From JAEZBP01 sp963832725 (GTDB lineage Bacteria > Myxococcota_A > Polyangia > Polyangiales > Sandaracinaceae), in the NCBI GenBank assembly GCA_963832725.1, contig CAWHVG010000002.1, forward strand, positions 620,001 through 684,000: a stretch of 64,000 bases of DNA. Direction: 5' to 3'. The stretch's first letter is position 1. Each line of letters begins with the position of its first letter. The position numbers and the translations under genes are program-made. Below the pieces are notes generated by a model. The model worked only from the letters and a program-made list of their open reading frames with translations. It made no database searches and had not been told where the DNA came from. Positions 1 through 8,127 of this stretch are shown piece by piece.

Positions 1-114
1 GACCAAGAGGAACATGATGCAGCAGAGCAAGGAATCGATGAACGGGACCAGCGGGATCTCGTGATCCACCGCCCGCTTGCCGCCCTCTGCCTGACCCGTC
101 GAGATGCTCGCCAT
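1..114 (-). CDS. ExbD/TolR-family protein, N-terminal part only
   Basis: The first 38 codons of an ExbD/TolR-type protein run off the left edge. The ATG complements 112-114. After a short polar N-terminus comes the family's signature at the start of the membrane helix, IPLVPFIDSLLCCIMFLLV, in which the Asp of PFID is the proton-pathway residue. The same signature, differing in one residue, occurs in the ExbD at 5706-6185, so the two are close paralogues. Family members are inner-membrane proteins with one helix and a periplasmic domain that work with ExbB to use proton motive force. It is transcribed away from the kinase gene that starts at 269. The rest of the protein cannot be judged. Confidence 0.8.
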   Translation of the reverse strand, partial: MASISTGQAEGGKRAVDHEIPLVPFIDSLLCCIMFLLV

Positions 115-268
115 GGGAAACCTCCCCTCGGGAGAGAATGTCGCTCGCGCGCCGCTCGTCTCCCGAGCATGATTCGCGGCGCGCACCGTGGAGGTTGGAG
201 TCCCGCACGCCGCTGGGGTTCCATTCGATCGGGCTCCTGGTACTCTGCACCCCTCGCGGCATGTTCCG

Positions 269-1569
269 ATGGACCCCCTGATCGGTAGAGAGCTCGAAGG
301 TCGCTACCGCCTGCTCGCCCCACTCGGCGAAGGCGCGATGGGGCGCGTGTATCGGGCCGAGCGAATCGACGGCTCGGGGCTCGTGGCCGTGAAGGTCCTC
401 AACGAGAACTGCAGCGAGAACCAGGACCTCCGAGAGCGCTTCGAGCGGGAGGCGCGCGCGCTCTTCGGCCTGGACCACCCGCACATCCTCGACGTGCAGG
501 ACTACGGGGTGATCGACGGTCAGCAGCCTTTCCTCGTGATGGAGCTGCTGAGCGGCGAGAGCCTCGAGGACATGGTCGAGAGCGAGACCCTCAATCCCAC
601 GGTGGCGCTCGAGCTCGGCAGGCAGCTCCTGAGCGGGCTCGCGTTCGCGCACTCGCAGGGCGTGCTCCACCGGGATCTGAAGACGGAGAACATCTTCGTC
701 GTGAAGCTCCCGGACGGGCGGCTGCACGCCAAGCTCCTCGACTTCGGGCTGGTGAAGTTCGTCGACGACGATCGCTGGGGCGAAGGGCGCAAGCTGACCG
801 TCGCCGGCTCGGTGATGGGCAGCCCTGCCTACATGTCGCCGGAGCAGGGCACGGGCGGGCCGATGAACGCGCGCTCGGACGTCTACTCGGCCGGCGTGGT
901 CCTCTACGAACTGTTGACCGGGACGTGGCCGTTCATCGCCGACTCGAGGATGGAGATGCTCAAGCTCCACCTCCTCACGCCGGTGCCGAGGCTCTCCGAC
1001 GGACGGCCCGAGCTCCGGGCACGACCCGACCTGGACGCGCTGGTCGAAAAGGCGATGGCGAAGGACGCCGACGAGCGTTTCGCCGACGCGACCCAGATGC
1101 TCGCCGCGCTCGACGCGATCCCGGCGCCGGCGGCGTGGCTGGAGAGTGCCCCGGCGTCGCAACGCGCGCCCGCGCCGGCCGGGAGCTTGCCGCCTCCGCC
1201 CGGTCCGCAGCACGCGTCGGCTGGTTGGCCCGGCAGCGCGGGGGGCGCGCTCGCGGCGCAGGGAGGCTCCTTCGGCACGCCCCACGCACCGCAACCGGGG
1301 CTCTCCGAGGCGAACGGCGGGCAGGCAACCTGGCAGACGGCGCAGGCTCCGACGGCAGGGGCTCCGCAGCCCGGCACGCCGCCGACTTGGCAGCAGGGGG
1401 CTCCTGCCGCCGGGCAGAGGGCGCGCTCACTCCGGGGATGGCCGCGTCGCAGGCTCCCGCGCGTTCCGGAGGCAACACCAAGCTGGTCTTGATCGTGGCC
1501 GCGGGCCTGGTGGGGTTCTGCCTACTGAGCGCGATCGCGTTGGCCGTGGCCGCGACGCTCTTCGCCTGA
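269..1569 (+). CDS. Ser/Thr protein kinase with C-terminal membrane anchor (frameshifted)
   Basis: Pkn2-type kinase. Near the N-terminus are the Gly loop LGEGAMGRVYRAE, the ATP Lys in VAVKVL, the catalytic loop HRDLKTEN, the Mg-binding DFG and the activation-segment end SPEQ, so catalysis looks intact. A Pro/Ala/Gln/Gly-rich linker follows. The reading frame then breaks near 1410-1430; in the +1 frame the protein continues as a hydrophobic helix, LVLIVAAGLVGFCLLSAIA, to a stop at 1569. A C-terminal membrane anchor after a proline-rich linker is common in myxobacterial kinases, so the break is probably a one-base error. The ATG at 269 is preferred over the ATG at 188 because kinase homology starts directly after it. 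Without the shift the protein would end at 1492 with no anchor. Confidence 0.85.
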
Positions 1570-1648
1570 CCATCCTCACCGCGCGGCACGTCGTCGAGGA
1601 CGTCGACCGGATCATCGCGGTCGCCGCCGCGCGCACCAGACGACGAAA

Positions 1649-1667
1649 GCCCGCCGGGAGGGCGGGC
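1649..1667. terminator. Hairpin between convergent genes
   Basis: A perfect 7-bp GC stem (GCCCGCC / GGCGGGC) with a 5-nt loop lies between the kinase stop at 1569 and the stop of the convergent membrane gene at 1696. It could end transcription from both sides. There is no strong T-run on either side. Confidence 0.5.
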
Positions 1668-1695
1668 TCGTCGAGGTCGGCGTGTGGCTGGCGGG

Positions 1696-2190
1696 CTATT
1701 CGAGCCCGAGGTTCAGGACCACCATCGTCAGCACGATGACGGACAAGACCCCCCACACACCAGCGATGAACGCGACGAAGAGTGGGAGCACCTTCTCGCC
1801 CGCGATCGCCGCCACGGGCATGGCGACGAGGAGCAGCGCGAGGAGCGACGCCCAGATGTACTCACCGTGGAGCGGGCCCCACAGATAGAACACCGCCGCA
1901 GCGGACGTCAGACCGCCGACCAGGCCGCCGAGCGCGATCAAGGCCACGAATAGCTTCTCACCGAGCCCGCTGAACCAGGCGACGGCGAAGAGGATGGCGA
2001 TCGACGCCACCAATCCGATGGCACCGACGCGGATGCCCTCGAAGACACCTTCCTCGGTGTAGTCGAGCCACGACAAGACGATCGTGGACATGCCCGCGAT
2101 GCCCATCGCCGCCGCGATGAAGAAGATCATGAAGAACGCGGGATTCGAGACGATGCCCTTGCCCCGCTGGATGGCTGCTTCGCTGCTCAT
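1696..2190 (-). CDS. Polytopic membrane protein of the ExbB/ExbD operon
   Basis: 164 residues with about five predicted membrane helices and a short cytoplasmic N-terminus. No family is recognised. It is the last gene of a minus-strand operon running from ExbB (4044) through two ExbD proteins, and its start lies only 28 bp after the second ExbD stop. The start is the ATG complementing 2188-2190; a longer open frame to 2283 lies inside the ExbD gene. Its place in the operon suggests an accessory membrane subunit of the proton-channel complex. That is inference from position only. Confidence 0.7.
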   Translation of the reverse strand: MSSEAAIQRGKGIVSNPAFFMIFFIAAAMGIAGMSTIVLSWLDYTEEGVFEGIRVGAIGLVASIAILFAVAWFSGLGEKLFVALIALGGLVGGLTSAAAVFYLWGPLHGEYIWASLLALLLVAMPVAAIAGEKVLPLFVAFIAGVWGVLSVIVLTMVVLNLGLE

Positions 2191-2218
2191 GGGTCCGCCA
2201 GTCGATCGATACGGTGCG

Positions 2219-2788
2219 TCAGTGGTTGCCCTGTTGGCCCTGGAGCACCACGAAGTGGATGCTCGAGAACTCCGCCTGTCCAAGCGTATAGATCACTTCC
2301 GACAGGGTACGGAAGGGGGTTCGTTTGTCGGCGATGATCTGGACCGTCCCCGTGAAGGGCCGGTTCGAGTTGCGCTGGGCGATCATCTTGAGCCGATCGC
2401 GGTGCTGGAGCAGCACGTTGTGGAGCGGCGTGATGAGGAAGCCGGTGCCTCCGCCCTGCTTCTGGCTCGGATCGACCATGCCGTTGCGCAGGGTCAGCAC
2501 CTGACGGCCGTCGACGACGATCTCGGTGCGCGAGATCTGCACGGGGACCGCCTGCTCGAGCGTCGCGCGCGACGTCGAGTAGGGGATCTGGAGCTCGGCC
2601 GTCTCGACCACGTTCGCGGACTCCTGAGCGAACTGCATGATCATGAAGACCAGCAGAATCGTCATGACGTCCATGAGCGGGTAGATGTTGAGCGACTGCT
2701 CGTCGGGCTCCTCGATCCGCCGCAGCTTGCGGCGGATGAGTTGCTTGACCTGCGCCATGGAGGCCTTGTGCTCAGTCTCCTCGGCCAC
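2219..2788 (-). CDS. ExbD/TolR-family biopolymer transport protein
   Basis: 189 residues. A charged cytoplasmic N-terminus is followed by one membrane helix carrying the ExbD Asp in NIYPLMDVMTILLVFMIM. The periplasmic domain ends with the usual segment IIADKRTPFRTLSEVIYTLG (TolR/ExbD beta-alpha unit). It should pair with the ExbB at 3421-4044 to couple proton flow to an outer-membrane or periplasmic process. An internal ATG at 2758 is an alternative start. It lies between the other ExbD (upstream) and the five-helix membrane protein (downstream). Confidence 0.88.
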   Translation of the reverse strand: MAEETEHKASMAQVKQLIRRKLRRIEEPDEQSLNIYPLMDVMTILLVFMIMQFAQESANVVETAELQIPYSTSRATLEQAVPVQISRTEIVVDGRQVLTLRNGMVDPSQKQGGGTGFLITPLHNVLLQHRDRLKMIAQRNSNRPFTGTVQIIADKRTPFRTLSEVIYTLGQAEFSSIHFVVLQGQQGNH

Positions 2789-2845
2789 GGGGCTCCCTTT
2801 CGTCAGCCAAATCAGCCGCCACGCCGTCTGCCATCGGGTCCCGCA

Positions 2846-3401
2846 TCAGCGCAAGCCCGCCGAGAGCATCACGTCGGGGAAGAGGTCGTCGGTTCCGTCG
2901 ACTCGGAGCGCGTCCATGGCGCCGACGAGGTGTTGGAACTCGAATCTCGGGGTCCGCGCTGACGATGACCTTGGTCTCGTCCGGGAACTCGTGCTTGATC
3001 CGGGTCGCGCACTGCGTGAGGGCGCCCCAGTCGTAGTCGCCGTTGCGCTTCGGCACGGCGATGCCGCCACGTCCGGCTGTCGTCTCGCAGCCCGGCGCCA
3101 TGAAGCCACCCGAGGCGCCCACGATCACGCCGTTGGACGTGATCGTCACGCTCAAGTTCAGGCTGCTGCTCTGGTCGTCCAGCTGCGCCCGGCCGACACG
3201 GCGGCCGAGCGACGGCAGCGCCGCGTCGAGCTGGGCGATCGCGAGCACCGCCTGCGTCGTCGCGAGCAGGAACATGATGATGTTCACGACGATGTCGAGG
3301 AAGGGGACGATGTTGAGCTCGCCCATCATCTCCGACGGATCGGGCTCGTGGTGGTTCGTCCGCTTTCGAACGTAGGAGCGCTGTTGCGGCGAGAGCTGCA
3401 T
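2846..3401 (-). CDS. ExbD/TolR-family protein (frameshifted near its C-terminus)
   Basis: The N-terminus (MQLSPQQRSYVRK) leads to a membrane helix with the ExbD Asp in LNIVPFLDIVVNIIMFLL. The periplasmic domain has a Cys pair. At about 2945 the frame breaks after VIVSADPEI; in the next frame the expected C-terminal ExbD segment FQHLVGAMDAL follows, ending at 2846. The span is 556 nt, one more than a multiple of three, so one extra base explains it. Read without correction the frame runs to 2772 with an Arg-rich tail typical of out-of-frame GC-rich DNA. It starts 19 bp after the ExbB stop, the same order as in the plus-strand operon at 4987-6743. Confidence 0.82.
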
Positions 3402-3420
3402 GTCAGCCGTCCCGCGCCGC

Positions 3421-4044
3421 TCAGCGACCCTTCAGGAGCAGCAGGTTCTCGAGCTTCATCGTCGAGCGCTCCATGTCCTGCTTAATCTTCTTCACCATCC
3501 CGTGGATGATGAGGTGGAAGATCATGCAGAGCACGGCGATGCCGAGGCCGAGCGCGGTGTTCCACATGGCCTCGGAGATGCCGCCGGCCAGCAGCGACGC
3601 ACGCTGAGCGGGCGGAGCGTAGGCCACCGCGCCGAACGCGCGGATCAGACCGCTGATGGTGCCGAGGAGGCCGACCAGGGTCGCGATGTTGGCCATCGTC
3701 CAGAGGGCGGCGACTCGCTTCTCGAGGTCGGGAATGAGCTCGCTCATCCGTTCCTCCATCGACGCGATCACCGCCTCGTCACCGCGGTTCACCTGGCTGA
3801 GGCCCGCCTTGACCACCTGGAGCAGGGGCAAGGGCGCGGCTTCGCAGAGCTTGATCGCACGGTCGATGTTGCCGGCCTGCACCAGCTTCCGGATCTGCGC
3901 CATGAACTCGGCGCTGTTCACCCGGTACTTGGTCAGGATGTACACGAAGCGCTCCGCGATGATCGCGAGCACGATGGCAAGCACACCGATGTTGATGAAC
4001 GAGAATGGCGCCCCATCCAACAGGGCGTGCCAGATTTGCTCCAT
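3421..4044 (-). CDS. ExbB/TolQ/MotA-family proton channel protein
   Basis: 207 residues with three predicted membrane segments: one N-terminal helix (about residues 15-35) and a pair in the C-terminal half. The family core is LEKRVAALWTMANIATLVG followed by LLGTISGLIRAFGAVA, the pore-lining part of ExbB/TolQ. The segment LCEAAPLPLLQVVKAGL matches the family's cytoplasmic domain. The ATG at 4044 has an AAAGGAG Shine-Dalgarno about 8 nt upstream. It is the first gene of the minus-strand operon ExbB-ExbD-ExbD-membrane protein. No TonB or TolA is encoded nearby, so the driven partner is unknown. Confidence 0.92.
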   Translation of the reverse strand: MEQIWHALLDGAPFSFINIGVLAIVLAIIAERFVYILTKYRVNSAEFMAQIRKLVQAGNIDRAIKLCEAAPLPLLQVVKAGLSQVNRGDEAVIASMEERMSELIPDLEKRVAALWTMANIATLVGLLGTISGLIRAFGAVAYAPPAQRASLLAGGISEAMWNTALGLGIAVLCMIFHLIIHGMVKKIKQDMERSTMKLENLLLLKGR

Positions 4045-4986
4045 CAGCGAGGCTCCTTTCGTCCGCGCCCACGCTCAAGATTAGACGTGCTGGCGGGGGG
4101 TCGGAGGGCAGCGCCGGCAATCTTGCCGCCGTGCTCTCCGTGTCGCGTGGTCACTCGTGTTTTGGTGGCGTCCACGATCGTTTCCCGTCGAGGTTCGTTA
4201 CCCGGCGCGAAGTTCTAACTGCACTCGCTCCGCTTTGCCACCGACTCGTCGAAGGTCGAGGACATCGAGGAGCGCAACCACCAAGCCGGGCTCTGCGTAG
4301 CCGCACGAGTCCCCGCCAGCCGCCCGAAAACGACGGTGAACGCTACCGTAGCCATTCGAGCATTGTCAACGAGTCAGGTGCGAACGAGGCACCGTTTCCG
4401 GAGGGCCCCGGGAGTATGGCGCGGCGGGGCGATCTTTTCGGAACCCACGGCGGGCCCCGTCCTCTAACGTCCCCGCAACGCCGAGGCCGGTCTTTCTGGG
4501 AGAGGCTCCGGCGGATCGACCCGCTCGGATCGGTGCCCGGCGCAGCCATCCCTCGGCGCGCGGGCGGCGATTCCTTCGCGATTACGGGACCTCAGGACAT
4601 GTCGAGCAGCGAGCCAACGCCCCGTCCGAACGCCGCGAACATCACTGTTGACTTGCCTCGACGGGTCGGTATCATCGCTCGCGCTGTCGTTCTCGATCCC
4701 AACGAGCAGCGATGTTTCGGGGCATGGCCAGCCGCTAGGCCTGGTCGGGCCTGGGTCTCGGACACGGGCAGTGGGCCTCATCCAAACGACATCGGGGGTC
4801 CGGGGATCGTCCCCGAGGCACCCAGGGCCATCACGAACCAGCTTGGCCTTCGAGGGAGCGAGCGGCGCCAGTGCCACCGCCCCCCATTCGAATCTGGCTC
4901 CGTAAGAGCATAACGGATACGCGATCGACGCCGTCCCGGCGCGCCCGATCGCCAAAACGCGCGGTATTGCAGGAGGACGAAGCAAA
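4045..4986. other. Intergenic region between divergent ExbB operons
   Basis: About 940 bp without a convincing gene; the open frames here have no family signature. It separates two ExbB genes that point away from each other, so it must hold promoters for both operons. One promoter-like pair is annotated separately. The G+C content is lower than in the flanking genes around 4360-4700. Confidence 0.6.
4648..4675 (+). promoter_or_regulatory. Sigma-70-like promoter toward the plus-strand ExbB operon
   Basis: TTGACT (4648-4653) and TATCAT (4670-4675), each one mismatch from TTGACA and TATAAT, are separated by 16 bp. They face the ExbB gene at 4987, which implies a leader of roughly 300 nt. Sequence match only. 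Confidence 0.4.
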
Positions 4987-5637
4987 ATGTCTACGCTGGC
5001 GCATCACTTCGAGGAAGGCGGATGGGGTATGTATCCCATCCTGGTGTGGCAGATCATCGCGATCGGCATCATCATCGAGCGCGCGATTTATCTGTATCGC
5101 AGCTCGATCAACAAGGACGTCTTCCTCGCCACGATGCAGAAGTGCATCCTCGCAGGTGACGTCGCTCGCGCGATCAAGCTCTGCTCGGCGGCGAACGCCC
5201 CACTCGCCCGCATCGTCAAGGCGGGCCTCATGAAGGTGAACCGCCCGGACGCCGAGGTTCAGGCGGCCATGGACGAGGCGGCGCTCCGCGAGCTCCCGAA
5301 GATCGAGCACCGCACCGGTTACCTCGCGCTCCTCGCGAACCTGGCGATGCTCTCGGGGCTGCTCGGCACGGTCACCGGTCTGATCGCGGCGTTCGGCGCG
5401 GTCGCGAACGCCGACGCGGCGTCGAAGGCGACGATGCTGGCGAAGGGCATCTCGGAGGCCATGAACTGCACCGCGTTCGGTCTGTTCGCGGCGATCCTGT
5501 CGCTCCTCGGCTTCGCCGTCCTGAACGGCAAGACGCAGGGCCTGCTCGACGACATCAACGGCGCGACGGTCCAGGTGATGAACCTGGTCGTGAACAACCG
5601 CAGCAAGATCAACCTCACGGGCGCTCAGCAGGCCTGA
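4987..5637 (+). CDS. ExbB/TolQ/MotA-family proton channel protein
   Basis: 216 residues, three predicted membrane segments. The core HRTGYLALLANLAMLSGLLG continues into GTVTGLIAAFGAVA, as in ExbB/TolQ, and the cytoplasmic segment reads IKLCSAANAPLARIVKAGL. It is a paralogue of the minus-strand ExbB at 3421-4044, sharing the same block structure. A GCAGGAGG Shine-Dalgarno ends about 9 nt before the ATG. It opens a plus-strand operon with two ExbD proteins and a single-helix membrane protein. It likely forms the inner-membrane proton channel with the two ExbDs. Confidence 0.93.
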   Translation: MSTLAHHFEEGGWGMYPILVWQIIAIGIIIERAIYLYRSSINKDVFLATMQKCILAGDVARAIKLCSAANAPLARIVKAGLMKVNRPDAEVQAAMDEAALRELPKIEHRTGYLALLANLAMLSGLLGTVTGLIAAFGAVANADAASKATMLAKGISEAMNCTAFGLFAAILSLLGFAVLNGKTQGLLDDINGATVQVMNLVVNNRSKINLTGAQQA

Positions 5638-5646
5638 GCCGAACCG

Positions 5647-5672
5647 GGCCCGCCGCCAGAGGCTGGCGGGCC
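5647..5672 (+). terminator. GC-rich hairpin between exbB-like and exbD-like genes
   Basis: GGCCCGCC pairs perfectly with GGCGGGCC around a 10-nt loop, 10 bp after the ExbB stop and about 34 bp before the ExbD start. CTCCCTTTG follows. Inside an operon this could act as a partial terminator, or protect the ExbB mRNA end so that channel subunits are made in excess over ExbD. Confidence 0.45.
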
Positions 5673-5705
5673 TCCCTTTGATCCCCTTCGCGCGGAGAAC
5701 GAACG

Positions 5706-6185
5706 ATGGGTGGCGTAAACGTCGACAGCGGCGGTCACGGCGGAAAGAAGAACGTCGACAGCGAGATCCCGCTGGTCCCGTTCATCGACCTGCTCCTCTG
5801 CTGCATCATGTTCCTCCTCGTCACGGCGGTGTGGAACAAGCTGGCTCGTCTCGAGATCAACCAGCAGCAGCCCAGCAGCCAGGCTCCGCTCGATGCTCCT
5901 CCCCCGGAGGAGACGATCCGGCTGTTCTTGCAGATCAAGAACTCGGGGTACGTGATCGCGGCCACCGACGGGACGAACATCCCGATCGACAAGGCCGGCG
6001 ACGAGTTCGACCTCGAGGGGCTCCGTGAGAAGCTGCGCGACCGGCGCCAGCAGGAGCCGAACCGACACGACCTGATCGTCGCTCCCGAGGACGGCGTGGT
6101 CTACTCCGACGTCGTGGCCGCGATGGACGTGGTCGTGGGCGAAGGGTACGAGGACATGCAGCTCTCCGACGGGGCGCACCTCTGA
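5706..6185 (+). CDS. ExbD/TolR-family biopolymer transport protein
   Basis: 159 residues. The membrane helix near the N-terminus carries the ExbD Asp in IPLVPFIDLLLCCIMFLLV, almost identical to the truncated ExbD at 1-114. The periplasmic domain ends with the TolR-like segment YSDVVAAMDVVVGEGYEDMQ. It probably assembles with the ExbB just upstream and the second ExbD 18 bp downstream. Two different ExbDs per ExbB occur in several Myxococcota and suggest heteromeric ExbD. Confidence 0.9.
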   Translation: MGGVNVDSGGHGGKKNVDSEIPLVPFIDLLLCCIMFLLVTAVWNKLARLEINQQQPSSQAPLDAPPPEETIRLFLQIKNSGYVIAATDGTNIPIDKAGDEFDLEGLREKLRDRRQQEPNRHDLIVAPEDGVVYSDVVAAMDVVVGEGYEDMQLSDGAHL

Positions 6186-6203
6186 GCGGGATGGAGCCGA
6201 ACG

Positions 6204-6743
6204 ATGCCGATTCACACTCCCGGTAGGGTCCTCCTGCACCACATCCCGCTGAAGTTCGTCCACGATCGCGTGGCGGGCGGAGGCCGGAAGGGCGTCGATG
6301 TCTCGATCGCGCTCATCCCGTTCATCGACTTCCTCATCACGCTGGTCGTCTTCCTGCTGACGTCGTTCAGCGCCTCGGGTGAGCTCCTCGCGCAGCGGCC
6401 GAACCTGGTCATGCCCGAGGCGGCGAACGCCATCGATCTCGAGATCGCGCCCATCATCGCGATCGACCCGGAGGTCGTGACGCTCGACAACCGCCGCATG
6501 GCGGACACCGAGTCGCTGGCGGCGAGCGCGCAGCTCGAGCGCATCGAGCAGCTCGTGCAGGATCTCGAGACGCTCAAGCGCAACTGGTCGGTCCTCCACC
6601 CGCACGATCCCTTCCAGGGCATCTACATCCTGCAAGCGGACCGGGGCGTCGACTTCCGGGTCGTCAAGAAGGTGATGTTCTCGGCGACCCAGGCGGGCTA
6701 CACGAGCGCCAACTTTGCAGTGAACCGCGTCGGCGGGGAGTGA
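6204..6743 (+). CDS. ExbD/TolR-family protein, second copy in operon
   Basis: 179 residues. The Asp of the membrane helix is in VSIALIPFIDFLITLVVFLL. The periplasmic part has a longer insert (about residues 105-135) than its neighbour and ends with IYILQADRGVDFRVVKKVMF, the ExbD beta-alpha motif. The start ATG is 18 bp after the previous ExbD. It probably forms a complex with the ExbB at 4987-5637. Confidence 0.88.
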   Translation: MPIHTPGRVLLHHIPLKFVHDRVAGGGRKGVDVSIALIPFIDFLITLVVFLLTSFSASGELLAQRPNLVMPEAANAIDLEIAPIIAIDPEVVTLDNRRMADTESLAASAQLERIEQLVQDLETLKRNWSVLHPHDPFQGIYILQADRGVDFRVVKKVMFSATQAGYTSANFAVNRVGGE

Positions 6744-6838
6744 TCCCCGTCCACTACTCCCCGGGCTAGGTTGGCCGACAAGGTTGGCGCCCGAGAAGGT
6801 TGGCGCGTGACACCCCGCCGGCGTATCCCCCAGCTCCC

Positions 6839-7951
6839 ATGAGCGACGAAGAAGGCCGCCCCGAGCTCCGCCCAGCGCGTCCAGACGCCGCGGGCTCCGA
6901 AGGGCGGCCTTCGTATATGCCGCGCATCCCGTGGCTCTGGGTCCTGTTGGGCTCAGCGGCGCTGATCGGCCTCTTCGGTACCTACTACTGGCGCCGGCAC
7001 CAGCGCTCGGAGGCGTTGCGGCAGGAGATGCTGACGCTGCACGAGGAGCGGCTCGGCGAGCTCTCGGCGCGCTACGGGCGCTTCACCGAGCGGCTGGAGA
7101 CGCTGATCCACGATGCCGCCGAGGCCGGGGAGCCGGAGACCTGGGCCGATCCGCGTTTGAACATCGCGGGGCTTCGCGCCGGGGAGGGACTCTATCTGCG
7201 CATCCCGGTGGACGCGGCGCGGCACGTGGAGCAGATCGGCCCGTCCGCGCGAGGCGCGCAGCCGGATGCGATCATGCGGTGTCTGGGCATCGCGCCGACG
7301 AACGTGCGCGGGCTCTACGAGAAGGGCGAGTTCCTGACGCCGGAGTACGTCGACTCGATCCGGAACGAGCCGGACATGATGCAGCTGCGGGTGCTCGACG
7401 ATCAGCTCGGGCGCCACGTGCAGGTCGACGTGCCGGTCGTCGTCAGCATGCTGCAGGCGGACTGGTTCATGCTCGTGCTCCAGCAGGGCGAGAACCGCCG
7501 GGATGCGCCGGTCGACGTATACCTCTGGGATCTGCGGCGTAACCGCCAGCTCTTGCGAACGCGGATCCAAGCGCGCGGGCTCTTGCTTCCGGTGCAAGCG
7601 CGCTTCGAGGGCGCGCCGCGGCCGGCGGGGCCGCGTCCGGTGCTGCGCTCGGGTGGAGCACAGGACTGCTCGATCGCGTCGCAGATCCGCGCGCTGACGG
7701 GAGGCGCTCCGCTCGATTTCGAGTCGGGCGACGAGCTGATCGAGGCGGTCGGTACCGAGTCGGAGTCCCAACACCAAGAGGCCCCGGACACCGAGAGTGC
7801 CTCCGATTCCGATTCGGAGGGCTCGGACTCGGACGGCCCGGCGGATTCGACGGGCTCGGCGGATTCTACGGGCTCGGCCGATTCGGCGGCCCATGCCCAT
7901 GCCGAGCCGGTGGCCGATCCGTCGGAGCCTGCGTCCCCCGCGTCCGAGTGA
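6839..7951 (+). CDS. Single-helix membrane protein of the ExbB/ExbD operon
   Basis: About 370 residues. A short polar cytoplasmic part is followed by one membrane helix (WLWVLLGSAALIGLFGTYYW), then a coiled-coil-like stretch rich in Glu/Leu/Arg, a compact periplasmic domain with two Cys and a low-complexity tail rich in Asp, Ser and Glu. No family is recognised. It starts about 95 bp after the ExbD stop and is probably co-transcribed. One inner-membrane helix plus a large periplasmic region is the layout expected of a TonB/TolA-like energy transducer, but no TonB C-terminal motif is visible, so that role is speculative. A TTG at 6800 would add 13 residues. Confidence 0.7.
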   Translation: MSDEEGRPELRPARPDAAGSEGRPSYMPRIPWLWVLLGSAALIGLFGTYYWRRHQRSEALRQEMLTLHEERLGELSARYGRFTERLETLIHDAAEAGEPETWADPRLNIAGLRAGEGLYLRIPVDAARHVEQIGPSARGAQPDAIMRCLGIAPTNVRGLYEKGEFLTPEYVDSIRNEPDMMQLRVLDDQLGRHVQVDVPVVVSMLQADWFMLVLQQGENRRDAPVDVYLWDLRRNRQLLRTRIQARGLLLPVQARFEGAPRPAGPRPVLRSGGAQDCSIASQIRALTGGAPLDFESGDELIEAVGTESESQHQEAPDTESASDSDSEGSDSDGPADSTGSADSTGSADSAAHAHAEPVADPSEPASPASE

Positions 7952-8073
7952 AGCGGCCCAGCGCCTGCGTGCGCGGATTCTCGTCGCTCCGGACGGTCCC
8001 GGCTCCCGGCTCGCGCGGATGGCGATGGCCTCCCTCGGTGAACGTCTCGTTCGGTAGCGCGAGCCGAGAGAGA

Positions 8074-8092
8074 GAGCCCCGAGGGAGGGCTC
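8074..8092. terminator. Hairpin between convergent genes
   Basis: GAGCCC pairs with GGGCTC around a 7-nt loop, between a plus-strand stop (7951) and a minus-strand stop (8128). A short stem and no T-run make it a modest candidate. Confidence 0.35.
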
Positions 8093-8127
8093 GACGACAG
8101 CGCCTCGAGGGGGGAGGGCTGGATCAG

